In this document: positions 34,470-44,860 of the stretch, one piece after another
How positions within the stretch are numbered: position 1 is the stretch's first letter
Layout of the letters: each line of letters begins with the position of its first letter
From: Ferruginibacter sp.
GTDB lineage: Bacteria; Bacteroidota; Bacteroidia; Chitinophagales; Chitinophagaceae
Reading direction: 5' to 3'
DNA length: 54,401 nt
Assembly: GCA_019638575.1 (NCBI GenBank)
Contig: JAHBTN010000023.1
Coordinates: 1-54,401, forward strand
Notes under the pieces: generated by a model
What the model was told of the DNA's origin: nothing
Database searches by the model: none
What the model saw: the letters and a program-made list of their open reading frames with translations, nothing else
Program-made: the position numbers and the translations under genes

Positions 34470-35189
34470 TTATCCATAAATCTCTACATGAATATCTTTT
34501 TTATCGTAGCCCATATCCAATATCCTTTGCTTAGCCTCGTCAATCATACCACGCCAACCACAAATAAAAAAATTTGCCGGTTGTTTGTTGCTGCATAAAC
34601 TTTCATAAATGGGATGCACATAACCTGTTGCGCCCTCCCATGTTTCTCTCGAAAGTGTTGGGATATAGGCAAACCCCGGAAGATCCTTAGCAAGTTGCAT
34701 CATTTCGGCATGGTACAATAGTGTATCTTTTGTACGGCAACCAAAAACAAGCGTGATGTTTTTATGAGCGATGTTGTTGTTTTTTATATGATGTACCATA
34801 CTTCGGAACGGTGCAATGCCGGTACCGGTGCAGATGAGGAAAAGATCTTTATCTAACGGTTCTTTTAAAGTAAACACACCCTGTGCCCCACGAAAAACCA
34901 GTTGCGACCCAACCTTAACTTCATTAAAAATATAATGAGTGCCTGCTCCAACCTTATCTAAAACAATTACCAGTTCAAAAACATTTGTTCCATCGGGCCA
35001 GGAGGCGATGGAATAACTGCGCCAGCGTTTGTTGGCTTTTTCATGTATGGGTAAATCGAGGGTAACAAACTGCCCGGGAATAAAATCGAATGATGTTAAC
35101 TCCGGAACTTCAATCCAATACCTTTTTGTGTTGAATGTTTCATCTGTAATGCGGGTAACTTTTCCGGTACGCCAGGGTAATAAAGCCAT
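34470..35189 (-). CDS. Ferredoxin-NADP reductase-like FAD oxidoreductase
   Basis: A 239-residue flavoprotein of the ferredoxin reductase family, cytosolic. The N-terminal FAD barrel holds RWRSYSIASWPDG (the RxYS flavin motif, near residue 55). The C-terminal half binds NAD(P): GTGIAPFRSMVHH near residue 123, then FICGWRGMIDEAKQRI, and it ends VEIYG. No iron-sulfur domain is fused to it. It would move electrons between NAD(P)H and a ferredoxin or flavodoxin. It lies directly upstream of nuoA on the same strand, in a nuo cluster with no nuoEFG; a link to electron input of complex I is possible but unproven. Confidence 0.85.
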   Translation of the reverse strand: MALLPWRTGKVTRITDETFNTKRYWIEVPELTSFDFIPGQFVTLDLPIHEKANKRWRSYSIASWPDGTNVFELVIVLDKVGAGTHYIFNEVKVGSQLVFRGAQGVFTLKEPLDKDLFLICTGTGIAPFRSMVHHIKNNNIAHKNITLVFGCRTKDTLLYHAEMMQLAKDLPGFAYIPTLSRETWEGATGYVHPIYESLCSNKQPANFFICGWRGMIDEAKQRILDMGYDKKDIHVEIYG

Positions 35190-35268
35190 TATTCAAGTTT
35201 GCGGAAAGTTACAAAGAAACTTCACCAAAGTTTCAAAGGCCGAAAAAGATTTTTATAATTTACAATGG

Positions 35269-38200
35269 TTACTGTATTACAAGTTTGCTGTTATGAATGG
35301 TATTGCCACCAAAAACCTTTAACTGGTAAACTCCTTTAGCAATACCGCTTACATCAAGCACATTGTTTGTACCCTGCAATACAAATGTTCGTATTGTTTT
35401 TCCGGCTGCATCAAATAAGATGGCGCTGCTCATATTGGCTGATGATACAAGTGTTACCCTTGCATTTAAAACGGGGTTAGGATACAGCACAACATCATCA
35501 GCAAAACTGCTGAAATTTATTTTGCGTATGGGCGAATAAGAAAATGCACCATCTTTATCAATCATTTTTAACCTGTAAAAATTTAATCCTTTAAAGGGTT
35601 GCAAATCTGTAAAGCTGTAGTTGTTTTTTTGATTGCTGTTATTGGCTGTTACATTGCCAATGCTGTTAAAATTGTTTCCATCAAGGCTTTTTTGTACTTC
35701 ATATTTATCAGCAATTATTTCATTTTCTGTTAGCCATTGCAATAAAACTTTATCGGTTTGTTTTATCGCATCGAAATTTAACAGGCTTATGGGCAAAGGA
35801 TGTACGCCACCTATGCCACCATCATTTAACCAAAACTCACTAAAACTATTAACGTTATATTCAGCATAGTAACCGTTATCATAAGGGATAATCTCTGTAT
35901 TTGCCAGTAATATGTATGAAAAAGTACCGCTTATATCATCATCCAGTGTACCGTTTTCATCTGTAACGCTACCGCTGTATTTGGTAACGCCTAAGTCGTA
36001 AGGACTGATGGGCTTGGTACAGGTGCCGCAACCGGTAGCAGCTAATAAACTTTTTGCTTCTGCATCGGTAAAATAAAAACGTACTGATACATCGGAGCCG
36101 GGTTGTATTGTTGGCCTTACAACAATGTTCCTGTTTAAGTAATACTGCCCGTTTCTATTACGCACCGCACCGGCATAAGGATATACATCAACAGTTGTAT
36201 TACCCATGTTGGCGCCATTTGCATTGATGGATGCTACCCTTTTACCACCCGATGTAAAATGAACCCATGATGAACCACTTACAGTTTGCGATAACCCCGT
36301 AACCTGTGTGCCTGTATAGATAAGCGCTTTATCAAAAATATGTATGTCATCTATGCCAACACCTTCCATATTAAAACCAAGATCGCTTGCCATTACAAAA
36401 CGAAAGCGAACATTACTTGCCTTAGTTGGTATATCGGTGCTTGCCACATGCCAGGTGCTAAGGGATGTACGCCATTGTTTTTTTCCGGTGGGATCGTTGA
36501 ACCAGTTAGTGCCAACACCGTTTAACCCCATCCTGTTCCAGGTAAGCCCGCCGTTATCTGAATATTCAATCCAGTTATAATCAGCCGGCGTTGCATCTTC
36601 TAATTGAAAAATATGACTGAATGATAAAACAGGCTGTGTCATTCCGCTTAAATCAAAGCAGGGAGAATATAAATAAGACAACTCGTTATTATTATAATGC
36701 TCCGTTAATGAAGTTACCCAGGCCTTTGTACCGTTAGCCGCTTTAGTAATTACAGTTTTTGCCGGTGTGCCCCATTGCCAGCTACTGTTAGATCCTTTTG
36801 CATACCAGTTTCCATCGTTACTTTCAAACCCTTCCAGGTAGGGGAAACTATTTACAACAGGGCTTGTATGAAATGAATAATTTAATATGCTGTCGTTATC
36901 ATTATACAAATCAGAAGTTTCGTGTACCCAAAAATCAAAACGGTAATCGGTATTAACCGTAAGATTTACCGGTGCAGCAAACGTATGCAGTGTTATGCCC
37001 GGCAATAGAGAAGGTATTATTTCCATAACCGGTGCACCACCGTTTAATGAATAATAAACAGGCACATTGATAAAAGTAGTAGCAGAATAATTTTTTATGT
37101 TGAGCGATACAGCCTGTGTGCCATAGTTTCCGCAACCTGCAGCAGAAGGCGAAACGATTTTTAATATGCCGATATCGTTGCTTGCTTCTTTTATAGTTAC
37201 ATCATCAAATGTATAACCATCATCCTGGTCAATATATGGATATGGTACATTGGCAGATGTGTTAGCCTGCTGGCCAAATTTAACCTGGAAACTGCTGCTG
37301 ATGGGTTGTGCCGGTATAACCGTATCAAGCACATCATTGATGTTAATAACAGCATGTTTCCATTGGCCAAGCCCGGCCTGGTTGGCAATAAGGTCGTAAG
37401 CAAAAATCCAGGGTTTAGTATCATCGCCTCTTATCCAAACTTTATTGTTGGGATTATTTTCCTGCCCGTGGTTTTTGTAATAAAAATCTAATCGTAATTG
37501 CTGGCCGCCTGTATAGCCCGACAAGTTATACGTCATCAGTAAGCTATCGGTTGTTAAAGCTGCATTGTACGGAAACTGGTCGAGTGTGATGGCTCGTGTA
37601 CCATTTAATGCAAAGCCTGTGTTTACAAAACTACGTGCTCGGCCTCTTACAGAGTTTGTTTTAAAATCGAGCCTGTCATCACCATCAAGCCCAATTGTAT
37701 TTGAAGTATAAGTTTTATCAATGGTTGATTCAAAGCCATCAGTAACAGGAAGTGTAAGAACCGGATTTGCCAGGTTCTTGATTGTTACCTGTACAGTATC
37801 ATCAAGCAATTGTGTATCGCCGGTACGTTTTACCCAGGCTTTAATATTATAAATACCCGGCGCCGAAAAATCGGCAGTGGTTGTAAATACATATTGATAT
37901 GTTGCCAATGAATTTATTGTTGTGGCATTCGTTTCCATCACAACGGGATTGCTGTTGACTTGATAATATAAGTTGTAACTGCCCGTTGTGGCTGCATCAT
38001 CAAGGTTTTTTATGGTTAATCTTATTTTTTCTGTTGATGTTAATACAGATGAAGTGAACTGCCTTTTTGTAACAGGCGAATCTATTGAAACAGCTTTAAG
38101 GTTATTATCAAAATCGGTTAATGTACAAACACCTGTTGCAGGCAATACAGATTTTGAAACCGAACGCCTTCCATCTATCGTTCCGTTTTTTGCACTTATG

Positions 38201-40536
38201 CCAAACCAATAAGTGGTTGTACTGTTTAAGCCCGGTACAAGATAACTGAGCGATGTAGTATTGCCGATGATGGCCATGGTATCGGCCTGCAGTTTCCAAA
38301 CATTGTATGATGTGGCACCTGTAATGGCAGGCCATGTTAGCTGCACATAACCTTCGCAGGGTACCGTGGCAGTTACAACGGGTTGGCCAATCACTCTGAA
38401 ATCAAAATCGCATTCATCGCTATAGGCCGAAGCATTACGGCTTACCCTGATGCGGTAATTGTTGCTAACTGTTGATGGCACCACCCATTGGTATGATGTT
38501 GCATTGGCTGCAATATTGTTATCAACCAGGTTCCAGCTTGTGCCATCAAAATATTCTAAGGTAAAAGTATTGCTTTCATCGCCATAAGCATTCCACCTAA
38601 TCACTTCTGTTTCGCCGGGTACCAATGTTTCGCCGCCATAAGGGTATTCAACAGTAACGCCATTCATATCCATTTGCCAGGTAACTACGTATTGTTGCGG
38701 TGCATAAGGAAGCGAAAAAGCATTTACATTGATTGTATAAATTCCTGCAACAGGGTTATCAATAACAACCTGTTCAATATTATTTACATGATCGGCAGCT
38801 TCTGCTGCATTGTTGTTTACATTGGCTGGTGTTGCATCTAACAATAGTGGTTGATGCGTAACCGGGCCGGGTGCCGTAACGGTAAGGTCAAGATCGTTTA
38901 TTAATGTTGATGCAGCATTGGGCGCAGCGGCGGTATCGGCCCAATACAACATCACTTTTAAGCGCCGCACACCTGCAGGCACAATTATGTTATTGGCCAA
39001 TGGTGTAACATTGCTTATGATGTAACGGTTGTTATCAATAGCATCAACGGCACGCCTTGTATTTAAACTTCCAAAGCCATATGTATAATCGGGGCCTGGG
39101 TTGCCAAGGTCTTCGGCGCTATTGCATAGCACAGCTTTTATAAGTGATGCCTGCGGAAGCTGCCCGGCATTGGCTTTTCGGTATGCTTCATTTAATAATG
39201 TAACAGCACCGGCTACAATGGGCCCCGACATACTGGTACCGCTATTATAACCATAAGTATTATTTTGCCTGGTTGAAAAAACATTTACACCCGTTGCAAC
39301 AATTTCTGGTTTTATTCTTCCATCGTTTACCGGGCCACGGCTGCTGAAATCGGCAATAACATCTACCGAATCGGTGATGGCGCCAACTGTTAAAACATTT
39401 TTTGCAGCCTGGTAACCCGACTTCAACGTTCCAAAAAAAGCAGGGTAAGGCGAACAAGTATTTAACCCATCGTTGCCAGCCGATACTACATGCAACACTT
39501 TTTCATACTGTCGCATTTGGTTATCGGTGTAATTACTTAAAATATCGTACACACCCACACCGGCACAGCTATCATCTGCAGCCGTATATGAATTGTTGGT
39601 GCCAATCATATTGTAATCGGTAAAATAAACAGGTGTGTTGGTAATAATATCACTAAGGTATTGCCCTACAATTGTTGCCCTTGGCGCCATGCCCCTGTTT
39701 TTGGGATCTAATATGCCGGCGCCTGCAACCGTACCCGTTACATGAATGCCATGAAAACTTATGGGGAAGGGAACCCTGCTTATAACCCTGCCTGTAAAAT
39801 CAACATGCGCTGTAGCTAATTCCGAATTATCGCCAATGCCCGTTACAATTCCTTTACCACTTAAATTATTGGCAAGCGGAGAGAGCAAACTACTAATACC
39901 ATGCCGGCCAATACTTTTATAGTTTAATGGTTTATCGGTAAGCGATTGCAGGCTTATTGCATACACAAATGGTAAAGCTGCTATTATATTACAATCTACC
40001 GGTTGTATAAATATTATGCCGGGTACTTCAAATTTTGAGGGTACAATTACTGCACCTGCTTTTTGTAATTCTTCTTTCAGCAAATTTTTATCAAGCGAAG
40101 AAAAATAATTTACTGCAAAAACTTTTTGTTCATATCCTTCTTGTTTAAAAGCCAAAGCCTTTGCATCTATTTTATAAACAGATGGAATTTGATTAATAGA
40201 AACAATTGAATAATTTAAAGCTGATGAAAAATCAAAACTCTTTTTTACAGCAGCAAAGTATGCATTACCGGGGAACCAGCATCCAAGTTGAACACCTGCA
40301 TTATTTAATGCCTGCTTTTGAGATGCAGATGGCAATTTTGAAAACTGTAATAAAACATAGTATGCATCTTTATACAAAGCATCTTGCAAGCTTTCAGTCT
40401 TAAACTGCCTGTTAACAATATTATTACCGGTAATAAAATCGCCTGCAGTAAAACGTACAGGAATATCCTGTGCAACAAGGTTTACTTTACTAAGTAAAAA
40501 CAATAAAGAAAAAATACAGGTATAAAATAATTTCAT
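35269..40536 (-). CDS. Secreted subtilisin-like serine protease with T9SS sorting domain
   Basis: A 1755-residue extracellular protease. A signal peptide (about 1-22, ending VAQD) precedes an S8 subtilase domain with the full triad: Asp236 (GIGDNSE), His262 (HGIHVTGT) and Ser435 (GTSMSGP), with the oxyanion Asn354 in SAGNDG. Then follow a beta domain like that of Kp43 subtilases, a fibronectin-III-like segment (CEGYVQLTWPAITGATSYNV), CARDB-like repeats, and MAM/choice-of-anchor-like domains (PVLSFSHIFQ, DNGGLTWNRMG). A type IX secretion C-terminal domain (VVLYPNPVLNARV to GVYQLKVFGG) ends the chain. It is divergent from mfd. Substrates are unknown; a role in polymer or protein breakdown at the cell surface is likely. 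Confidence 0.9.
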   Translation of the reverse strand: MKLFYTCIFSLLFLLSKVNLVAQDIPVRFTAGDFITGNNIVNRQFKTESLQDALYKDAYYVLLQFSKLPSASQKQALNNAGVQLGCWFPGNAYFAAVKKSFDFSSALNYSIVSINQIPSVYKIDAKALAFKQEGYEQKVFAVNYFSSLDKNLLKEELQKAGAVIVPSKFEVPGIIFIQPVDCNIIAALPFVYAISLQSLTDKPLNYKSIGRHGISSLLSPLANNLSGKGIVTGIGDNSELATAHVDFTGRVISRVPFPISFHGIHVTGTVAGAGILDPKNRGMAPRATIVGQYLSDIITNTPVYFTDYNMIGTNNSYTAADDSCAGVGVYDILSNYTDNQMRQYEKVLHVVSAGNDGLNTCSPYPAFFGTLKSGYQAAKNVLTVGAITDSVDVIADFSSRGPVNDGRIKPEIVATGVNVFSTRQNNTYGYNSGTSMSGPIVAGAVTLLNEAYRKANAGQLPQASLIKAVLCNSAEDLGNPGPDYTYGFGSLNTRRAVDAIDNNRYIISNVTPLANNIIVPAGVRRLKVMLYWADTAAAPNAASTLINDLDLTVTAPGPVTHQPLLLDATPANVNNNAAEAADHVNNIEQVVIDNPVAGIYTINVNAFSLPYAPQQYVVTWQMDMNGVTVEYPYGGETLVPGETEVIRWNAYGDESNTFTLEYFDGTSWNLVDNNIAANATSYQWVVPSTVSNNYRIRVSRNASAYSDECDFDFRVIGQPVVTATVPCEGYVQLTWPAITGATSYNVWKLQADTMAIIGNTTSLSYLVPGLNSTTTYWFGISAKNGTIDGRRSVSKSVLPATGVCTLTDFDNNLKAVSIDSPVTKRQFTSSVLTSTEKIRLTIKNLDDAATTGSYNLYYQVNSNPVVMETNATTINSLATYQYVFTTTADFSAPGIYNIKAWVKRTGDTQLLDDTVQVTIKNLANPVLTLPVTDGFESTIDKTYTSNTIGLDGDDRLDFKTNSVRGRARSFVNTGFALNGTRAITLDQFPYNAALTTDSLLMTYNLSGYTGGQQLRLDFYYKNHGQENNPNNKVWIRGDDTKPWIFAYDLIANQAGLGQWKHAVININDVLDTVIPAQPISSSFQVKFGQQANTSANVPYPYIDQDDGYTFDDVTIKEASNDIGILKIVSPSAAGCGNYGTQAVSLNIKNYSATTFINVPVYYSLNGGAPVMEIIPSLLPGITLHTFAAPVNLTVNTDYRFDFWVHETSDLYNDNDSILNYSFHTSPVVNSFPYLEGFESNDGNWYAKGSNSSWQWGTPAKTVITKAANGTKAWVTSLTEHYNNNELSYLYSPCFDLSGMTQPVLSFSHIFQLEDATPADYNWIEYSDNGGLTWNRMGLNGVGTNWFNDPTGKKQWRTSLSTWHVASTDIPTKASNVRFRFVMASDLGFNMEGVGIDDIHIFDKALIYTGTQVTGLSQTVSGSSWVHFTSGGKRVASINANGANMGNTTVDVYPYAGAVRNRNGQYYLNRNIVVRPTIQPGSDVSVRFYFTDAEAKSLLAATGCGTCTKPISPYDLGVTKYSGSVTDENGTLDDDISGTFSYILLANTEIIPYDNGYYAEYNVNSFSEFWLNDGGIGGVHPLPISLLNFDAIKQTDKVLLQWLTENEIIADKYEVQKSLDGNNFNSIGNVTANNSNQKNNYSFTDLQPFKGLNFYRLKMIDKDGAFSYSPIRKINFSSFADDVVLYPNPVLNARVTLVSSANMSSAILFDAAGKTIRTFVLQGTNNVLDVSGIAKGVYQLKVFGGNTIHNSKLVIQ

Positions 40537-40577
40537 TTGATAATTTATAGCTGAACAATTTCAGAAAATATCTACAA

Positions 40578-40585
40578 CAAAAATA
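40578..40585 (-). promoter_or_regulatory. -7 box of the subtilase gene
   Basis: On the minus strand TATTTTTG, within the same TGTATATTTTTG string seen before acpP, matches TAnnTTTG and lies about 40 nt before the start codon. No -33 TTTG at the usual spacing is seen. Confidence 0.4.
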
Positions 40586-40679
40586 TACATATTAATTTTT
40601 ACAGTACTTCAGGATAACGATTTTATTGCAGTTGGTATTGCAGTTTTAAACATTTTAACCGCCTATTTTTTAATAAACT

Positions 40680-40687
40680 TATCTTTG
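40680..40687 (+). promoter_or_regulatory. -7 box of mfd (leaderless arrangement)
   Basis: TATCTTTG matches TAnnTTTG and ends 8 nt before the ATG at 40696, leaving at most a few nucleotides of leader. The sequence TATCTTTGCCGC is shared with the YcxB-like gene promoter at 11922. Confidence 0.5.
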
Positions 40688-40695
40688 CCGCCCTG

Positions 40696-43600
40696 ATGAA
40701 CCTGGATATGTTGCTGAACGGGTATGCAAATGACAGCCGCTGTTTTAAAATAGTGGACAGGGTTACTGCATCCCAGCCCCAACATTTACAACTTAAAGGC
40801 CTTCGTGGAAGTGCAGCCCCATTCATTGTTTCGTCGGTTTTTAATCATAATACCGCTTCGCAATTAAATCATCTTATTGTTTTAAGAGATGCTGAAGAAG
40901 CTGCTTATTTTCATAATACACTCGAAAATATAACCGGCGCCCTCAACCTTTTTTATTTCCCTTCATCTTTTAAAAATAAAAAAAATTACCGGCTGCTTAA
41001 TGCAAGCCATGTAATGTTAAGAACCGAGTGCCTTACCCGTTTTTCGAACCCGATGGGACAAAGGGTTGGTACCATAATCACATACCCCGAAGCATTGTTT
41101 GAAAAAGTGGTACTGCCAAAAACACTTTCAGATAATATCATCTTTATAAAACAGGGTGATACCATCGACCCCGTAAGCATGTATGAAATGTTTGTGAGCT
41201 ATGGTTTTGCCCGTACCGATTTTGTGTATGAGCCCGGGCAGTTTGCAGTAAGGGGTGGCATCATCGACATCTATTCGTACGGCAATGAAAAACCTTACCG
41301 GCTTGAATTGTTTGGCAACGAAGTGGACAGTATTAGAATTTTTGACCCCGAAACGCAATTAAGCGAAAGAAAATTATTACAGGTAAGCATCATTCCAAAC
41401 GTGGAGACTCAATTTGAAGACGGGGAAAAAGTTTCTATTATGGAGTTTTTGCCGGAGAATACTGTCGTATGGTGCCAGGACTGGAATTTTATTAAAGAGA
41501 AAATTGAGGAAGAGATATTTGCAGTTTCTCATTTTTCAACAATAGAAAATAAAGAAACTGCCGAATCGGAAACCGGGCAGTTAGCAAAAGAGTTTAGCGT
41601 AAATGATTTTGTTTCTGCTGATATACTTGAAAAACAATTTTCGGAACGGCATATTGTTGAATTTGGAGACAAAGCATCTTTCCCATCAAGTACCACACAG
41701 GAAATAATATTATTTGCAACCAAAGAACAACCGGCATTTAACCGCAAATTTGAACTGCTGATAAAAAACCTGCAGGAATACCAGGAAAAGCATTACAGCA
41801 TTTATTTATTTGCCGAAAACCCCAAACAGTTAGAAAGGCTTTATAGCATTTTAAACGAAACAGCCAAAGGCCCGGCAACAGTTGCTGCACTTAATGTAAT
41901 TCCCATACCCACATCCATACACGAAGGTTTTATTGATGATGATTTAAAAGCGGTTTGCTATACCGATCACCAGGTTTTTCAGCGATACCATAAATACAAG
42001 GTTAAACAGGCATTCAGCAAAAACAAAGCACTTACATTAAAAACGCTTAGAGAATTACAACCCGGCGATTATGTAACTCATATAGATCATGGCGTAGGTG
42101 TGTACAGCGGTTTACAAAAAATTGAAGCCAATGGCAGGCTGCAGGAAGCTGTACGCATACAATACAAAGATGGCGACCTGCTGTATGTAAACATTTCATC
42201 GCTGCATAAAATAAGTAAGTACAGCGGCAAAGAAGGCAGCATACCTAAGATGAACAAACTGGGCAGCGATGTATGGAACAAATTAAAAGACAAAACAAAA
42301 AAGCAGGTAAAAGATATAGCCAGCGACCTGATTAAACTTTATGCACAACGAAAAAGCCAGGAAGGTTTTGCCCATGCCCCCGATAATTATTTACAAACCG
42401 AACTGGAAGCAAGTTTTATTTATGAAGATACGCCTGACCAAAGTAAGGCAACAGCCGATGTAAAAAGGGATATGGAAAAACCATCGCCGATGGACAGGCT
42501 GGTGTGTGGCGATGTGGGCTTTGGAAAAACAGAAGTGGCCATACGTGCCGCATTTAAAAGCGTATGCGATGGCAAACAGGCTGCCGTATTGGTGCCTACA
42601 ACCATTCTTGCTTACCAGCATTACAAAACCTTTGGCGAAAGGCTGAAAGATTTTCCCGTTACGGTTGATTTTATAAACCGCTTTAAATCGGCCAAAGAAA
42701 AAAGAGAAACCCTTGAAAAAGTGGCCCAGGGAAAAATAGACATCATCATTGGCACACATGCTTTATTAAACAAACAGGTAAAGTTTAAAGACCTTGGGCT
42801 GATGATAATTGATGAAGAACAGAAATTTGGGGTAGCGGCAAAAGAAAAATTAAAACAGTTACGAACTACGGTTGATTCATTAACACTAACAGCCACACCT
42901 ATCCCAAGAACTTTACAGTTTAGTTTGATGGGGGCAAGAGACCTCAGCATCATCAACACGCCGCCGCCTAACCGGCAACCCATACAAACCGAAGTAATGG
43001 TTTTTAACGAAGATGCCATCCGGGATATCATTTATTACGAAACAGAAAGAGGTGGCCAGGTTTTTTTTATACATAACCGTGTAAAAGGTTTGGCAGAAAT
43101 GAAACTGCTGATACAGGGCCTATGCCCCGACCTAAGCATTGCTTATGCCCACGGGCAAATGGATGGCGATGATTTGGAAGATACCATCCTGGACTTTATG
43201 GATAAAAAATACGATGTGCTTGTGTGTACAAATATTGTTGAAAGCGGTGTTGATATCCCCAATGTAAACACCATCATAGTAAATAATGCTCACCAGTTTG
43301 GTTTAAGTGATTTGCACCAACTGAGAGGAAGGGTTGGCCGCAGCAACAAAAAAGCGTTCTGTTATCTTTTTGCTCCGCCTATGAGTACTTTACCTGCTGA
43401 TAGCCGCAAGCGGTTAAACACATTGGAACAATACAGCGAGTTGGGCAGTGGTTTTCAAATTGCCATGAGAGACCTTGACATACGTGGCGCCGGTAATTTG
43501 CTTGGTGGCGAGCAAAGCGGTTTTATTGCAGAGATTGGTTTTGAGATGTATCAAAAAATACTTGATGAAGCCATACGAGAATTAAAACGAAGCCAGTTTA

Positions 43601-44115
43601 AAGAATTGTTTAAGGCTGAAATACAGCAACAGGATGATTTTGTTTCTGACTGCAGTATTGATACCGACCTTGAAATACTAATACCCGATGATTATGTTGA
43701 AAGCATCACGGAACGTTTATCACTGTACAGCCGGTTGGATAATTGTGAAAATGAAGAAGACCTTACTGCTTTTCATAAAGAACTTACCGACAGGTTTGGC
43801 CCTGTACCGGGGCAGGTAGAAGACCTGTTTACAACCGTGCGCTGCCGCAAATTAGCCGTGGAACTGGGTTTTGAAAAAATGTTATTGAAAAACAATACTT
43901 TAAAATGCTTTTTTGTAAACAACCCCGATTCGCCCTACTTTCAAAGCGAAACATTCAATGGCATACTCTTGTTTTTACAAAAAGGTACTAATAAAGCAAA
44001 ATTAAAACAGGTAGGTAAAAACGGAATACTTATTGTAGATGACATTAAAACGATGAGTAACCTGTATGAATTTTTAATGAAGATGCATGGCAATATCAAC
44101 ACTTTATCAACCTGA
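40696..44115 (+). CDS. mfd: Transcription-repair coupling factor Mfd
   Basis: Mfd removes RNA polymerase stalled at DNA damage and recruits UvrA to start repair. At 1139 residues it is full length. Order seen: an N-terminal UvrB-like module; the RNA-polymerase-interacting region (YVTHIDHGVGVYSGLQKIE, YADGDL-like segment near 490); then the RecG-like motor with Walker A GDVGFGKTEVAIRAAF near residue 603 and Walker B IDEEQKFGV near 712. It also has SLTLTATPIPRTLQFSL, VESGVDIPNVNTII, and QLRGRVGRSNKKAFCY. The C-terminal TRCF domain ends the chain. It is single and divergent from the subtilase. Confidence 0.97.
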   Translation: MNLDMLLNGYANDSRCFKIVDRVTASQPQHLQLKGLRGSAAPFIVSSVFNHNTASQLNHLIVLRDAEEAAYFHNTLENITGALNLFYFPSSFKNKKNYRLLNASHVMLRTECLTRFSNPMGQRVGTIITYPEALFEKVVLPKTLSDNIIFIKQGDTIDPVSMYEMFVSYGFARTDFVYEPGQFAVRGGIIDIYSYGNEKPYRLELFGNEVDSIRIFDPETQLSERKLLQVSIIPNVETQFEDGEKVSIMEFLPENTVVWCQDWNFIKEKIEEEIFAVSHFSTIENKETAESETGQLAKEFSVNDFVSADILEKQFSERHIVEFGDKASFPSSTTQEIILFATKEQPAFNRKFELLIKNLQEYQEKHYSIYLFAENPKQLERLYSILNETAKGPATVAALNVIPIPTSIHEGFIDDDLKAVCYTDHQVFQRYHKYKVKQAFSKNKALTLKTLRELQPGDYVTHIDHGVGVYSGLQKIEANGRLQEAVRIQYKDGDLLYVNISSLHKISKYSGKEGSIPKMNKLGSDVWNKLKDKTKKQVKDIASDLIKLYAQRKSQEGFAHAPDNYLQTELEASFIYEDTPDQSKATADVKRDMEKPSPMDRLVCGDVGFGKTEVAIRAAFKSVCDGKQAAVLVPTTILAYQHYKTFGERLKDFPVTVDFINRFKSAKEKRETLEKVAQGKIDIIIGTHALLNKQVKFKDLGLMIIDEEQKFGVAAKEKLKQLRTTVDSLTLTATPIPRTLQFSLMGARDLSIINTPPPNRQPIQTEVMVFNEDAIRDIIYYETERGGQVFFIHNRVKGLAEMKLLIQGLCPDLSIAYAHGQMDGDDLEDTILDFMDKKYDVLVCTNIVESGVDIPNVNTIIVNNAHQFGLSDLHQLRGRVGRSNKKAFCYLFAPPMSTLPADSRKRLNTLEQYSELGSGFQIAMRDLDIRGAGNLLGGEQSGFIAEIGFEMYQKILDEAIRELKRSQFKELFKAEIQQQDDFVSDCSIDTDLEILIPDDYVESITERLSLYSRLDNCENEEDLTAFHKELTDRFGPVPGQVEDLFTTVRCRKLAVELGFEKMLLKNNTLKCFFVNNPDSPYFQSETFNGILLFLQKGTNKAKLKQVGKNGILIVDDIKTMSNLYEFLMKMHGNINTLST

Positions 44116-44219
44116 TACTATTGCATGTTGTAAATTTTAAAACATAATATTTTACATTTACTAACCAGGATTTTTAAAACTATAAACATCTCATAACTTA
44201 TCAATAAAATAAAAAAAGT

Positions 44220-44858
44220 ATGAAAAAATTAGTTGCCTTTCTTTTGGTTTGTTGTATGTACTTAACTGCAAGCGCACAATCAACCATCGAAAAAGTAAAT
44301 TTCCAAAAAACCGAACATGAGGCCATTGTAAATGAAATACCTTATCCCGAAAAAACAATTATGAATGCCATTGATAACAAAATGCAACAAATGGGATATA
44401 AAGGCAAAAGCTCTAAAGGCTTTACGGTTTACAAAGCCGTTCGCCTGGTACAATTGGGTGGCGGCGAATACGATTTGTATTTTTCTGCCGAACGCAAAAG
44501 CAAGAGAAATAAAGATAACTCAACACTTACACTGCTAATTTCAACCGGCAACGATGTTTTTGCAACTGCAAATGACAATGCATCCCTGATGGATAATGCA
44601 AAAATATATTTGAATGGGATTACTGATATGATTGCCGCTTACGACCTTGATCAGCAGGTTGCCGCACAAATTGATGTAGTGGACAAAGCAACAAAAAAAT
44701 ACAATAGCCTGGTAGATGATGGCAAAAGCCTGGAAAAGAAAAAAAAGGATATTGAAAAAGATATTGAAAACAACAAGAAAGACCAGGAAAAACAGATGAA
44801 GGAAATTGAAAATCAAAAATCGGCGCTGGAAGCACTGAAGGGTAAAACAAAACAATAA
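44220..44858 (+). CDS. Secreted protein with C-terminal coiled coil, unknown function
   Basis: A 212-residue protein with a signal peptide (about 1-20, cleavage after ASAQ). A beta-rich domain follows (about 45-110, with FTVYKAVRLVQLGGGEYDLYFSAE-like strands), then helices. The last 60 residues (about 150-212) form a highly charged coiled coil rich in Lys, Glu and Asp. No enzyme motif is visible. It converges with the di-heme enzyme gene, with only 2 bp between stop codons. I do not recognise the family; the coiled coil suggests binding or oligomerisation in the periplasm. Confidence 0.6.
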   Translation: MKKLVAFLLVCCMYLTASAQSTIEKVNFQKTEHEAIVNEIPYPEKTIMNAIDNKMQQMGYKGKSSKGFTVYKAVRLVQLGGGEYDLYFSAERKSKRNKDNSTLTLLISTGNDVFATANDNASLMDNAKIYLNGITDMIAAYDLDQQVAAQIDVVDKATKKYNSLVDDGKSLEKKKKDIEKDIENNKKDQEKQMKEIENQKSALEALKGKTKQ

Positions 44859-44860
44859 AC

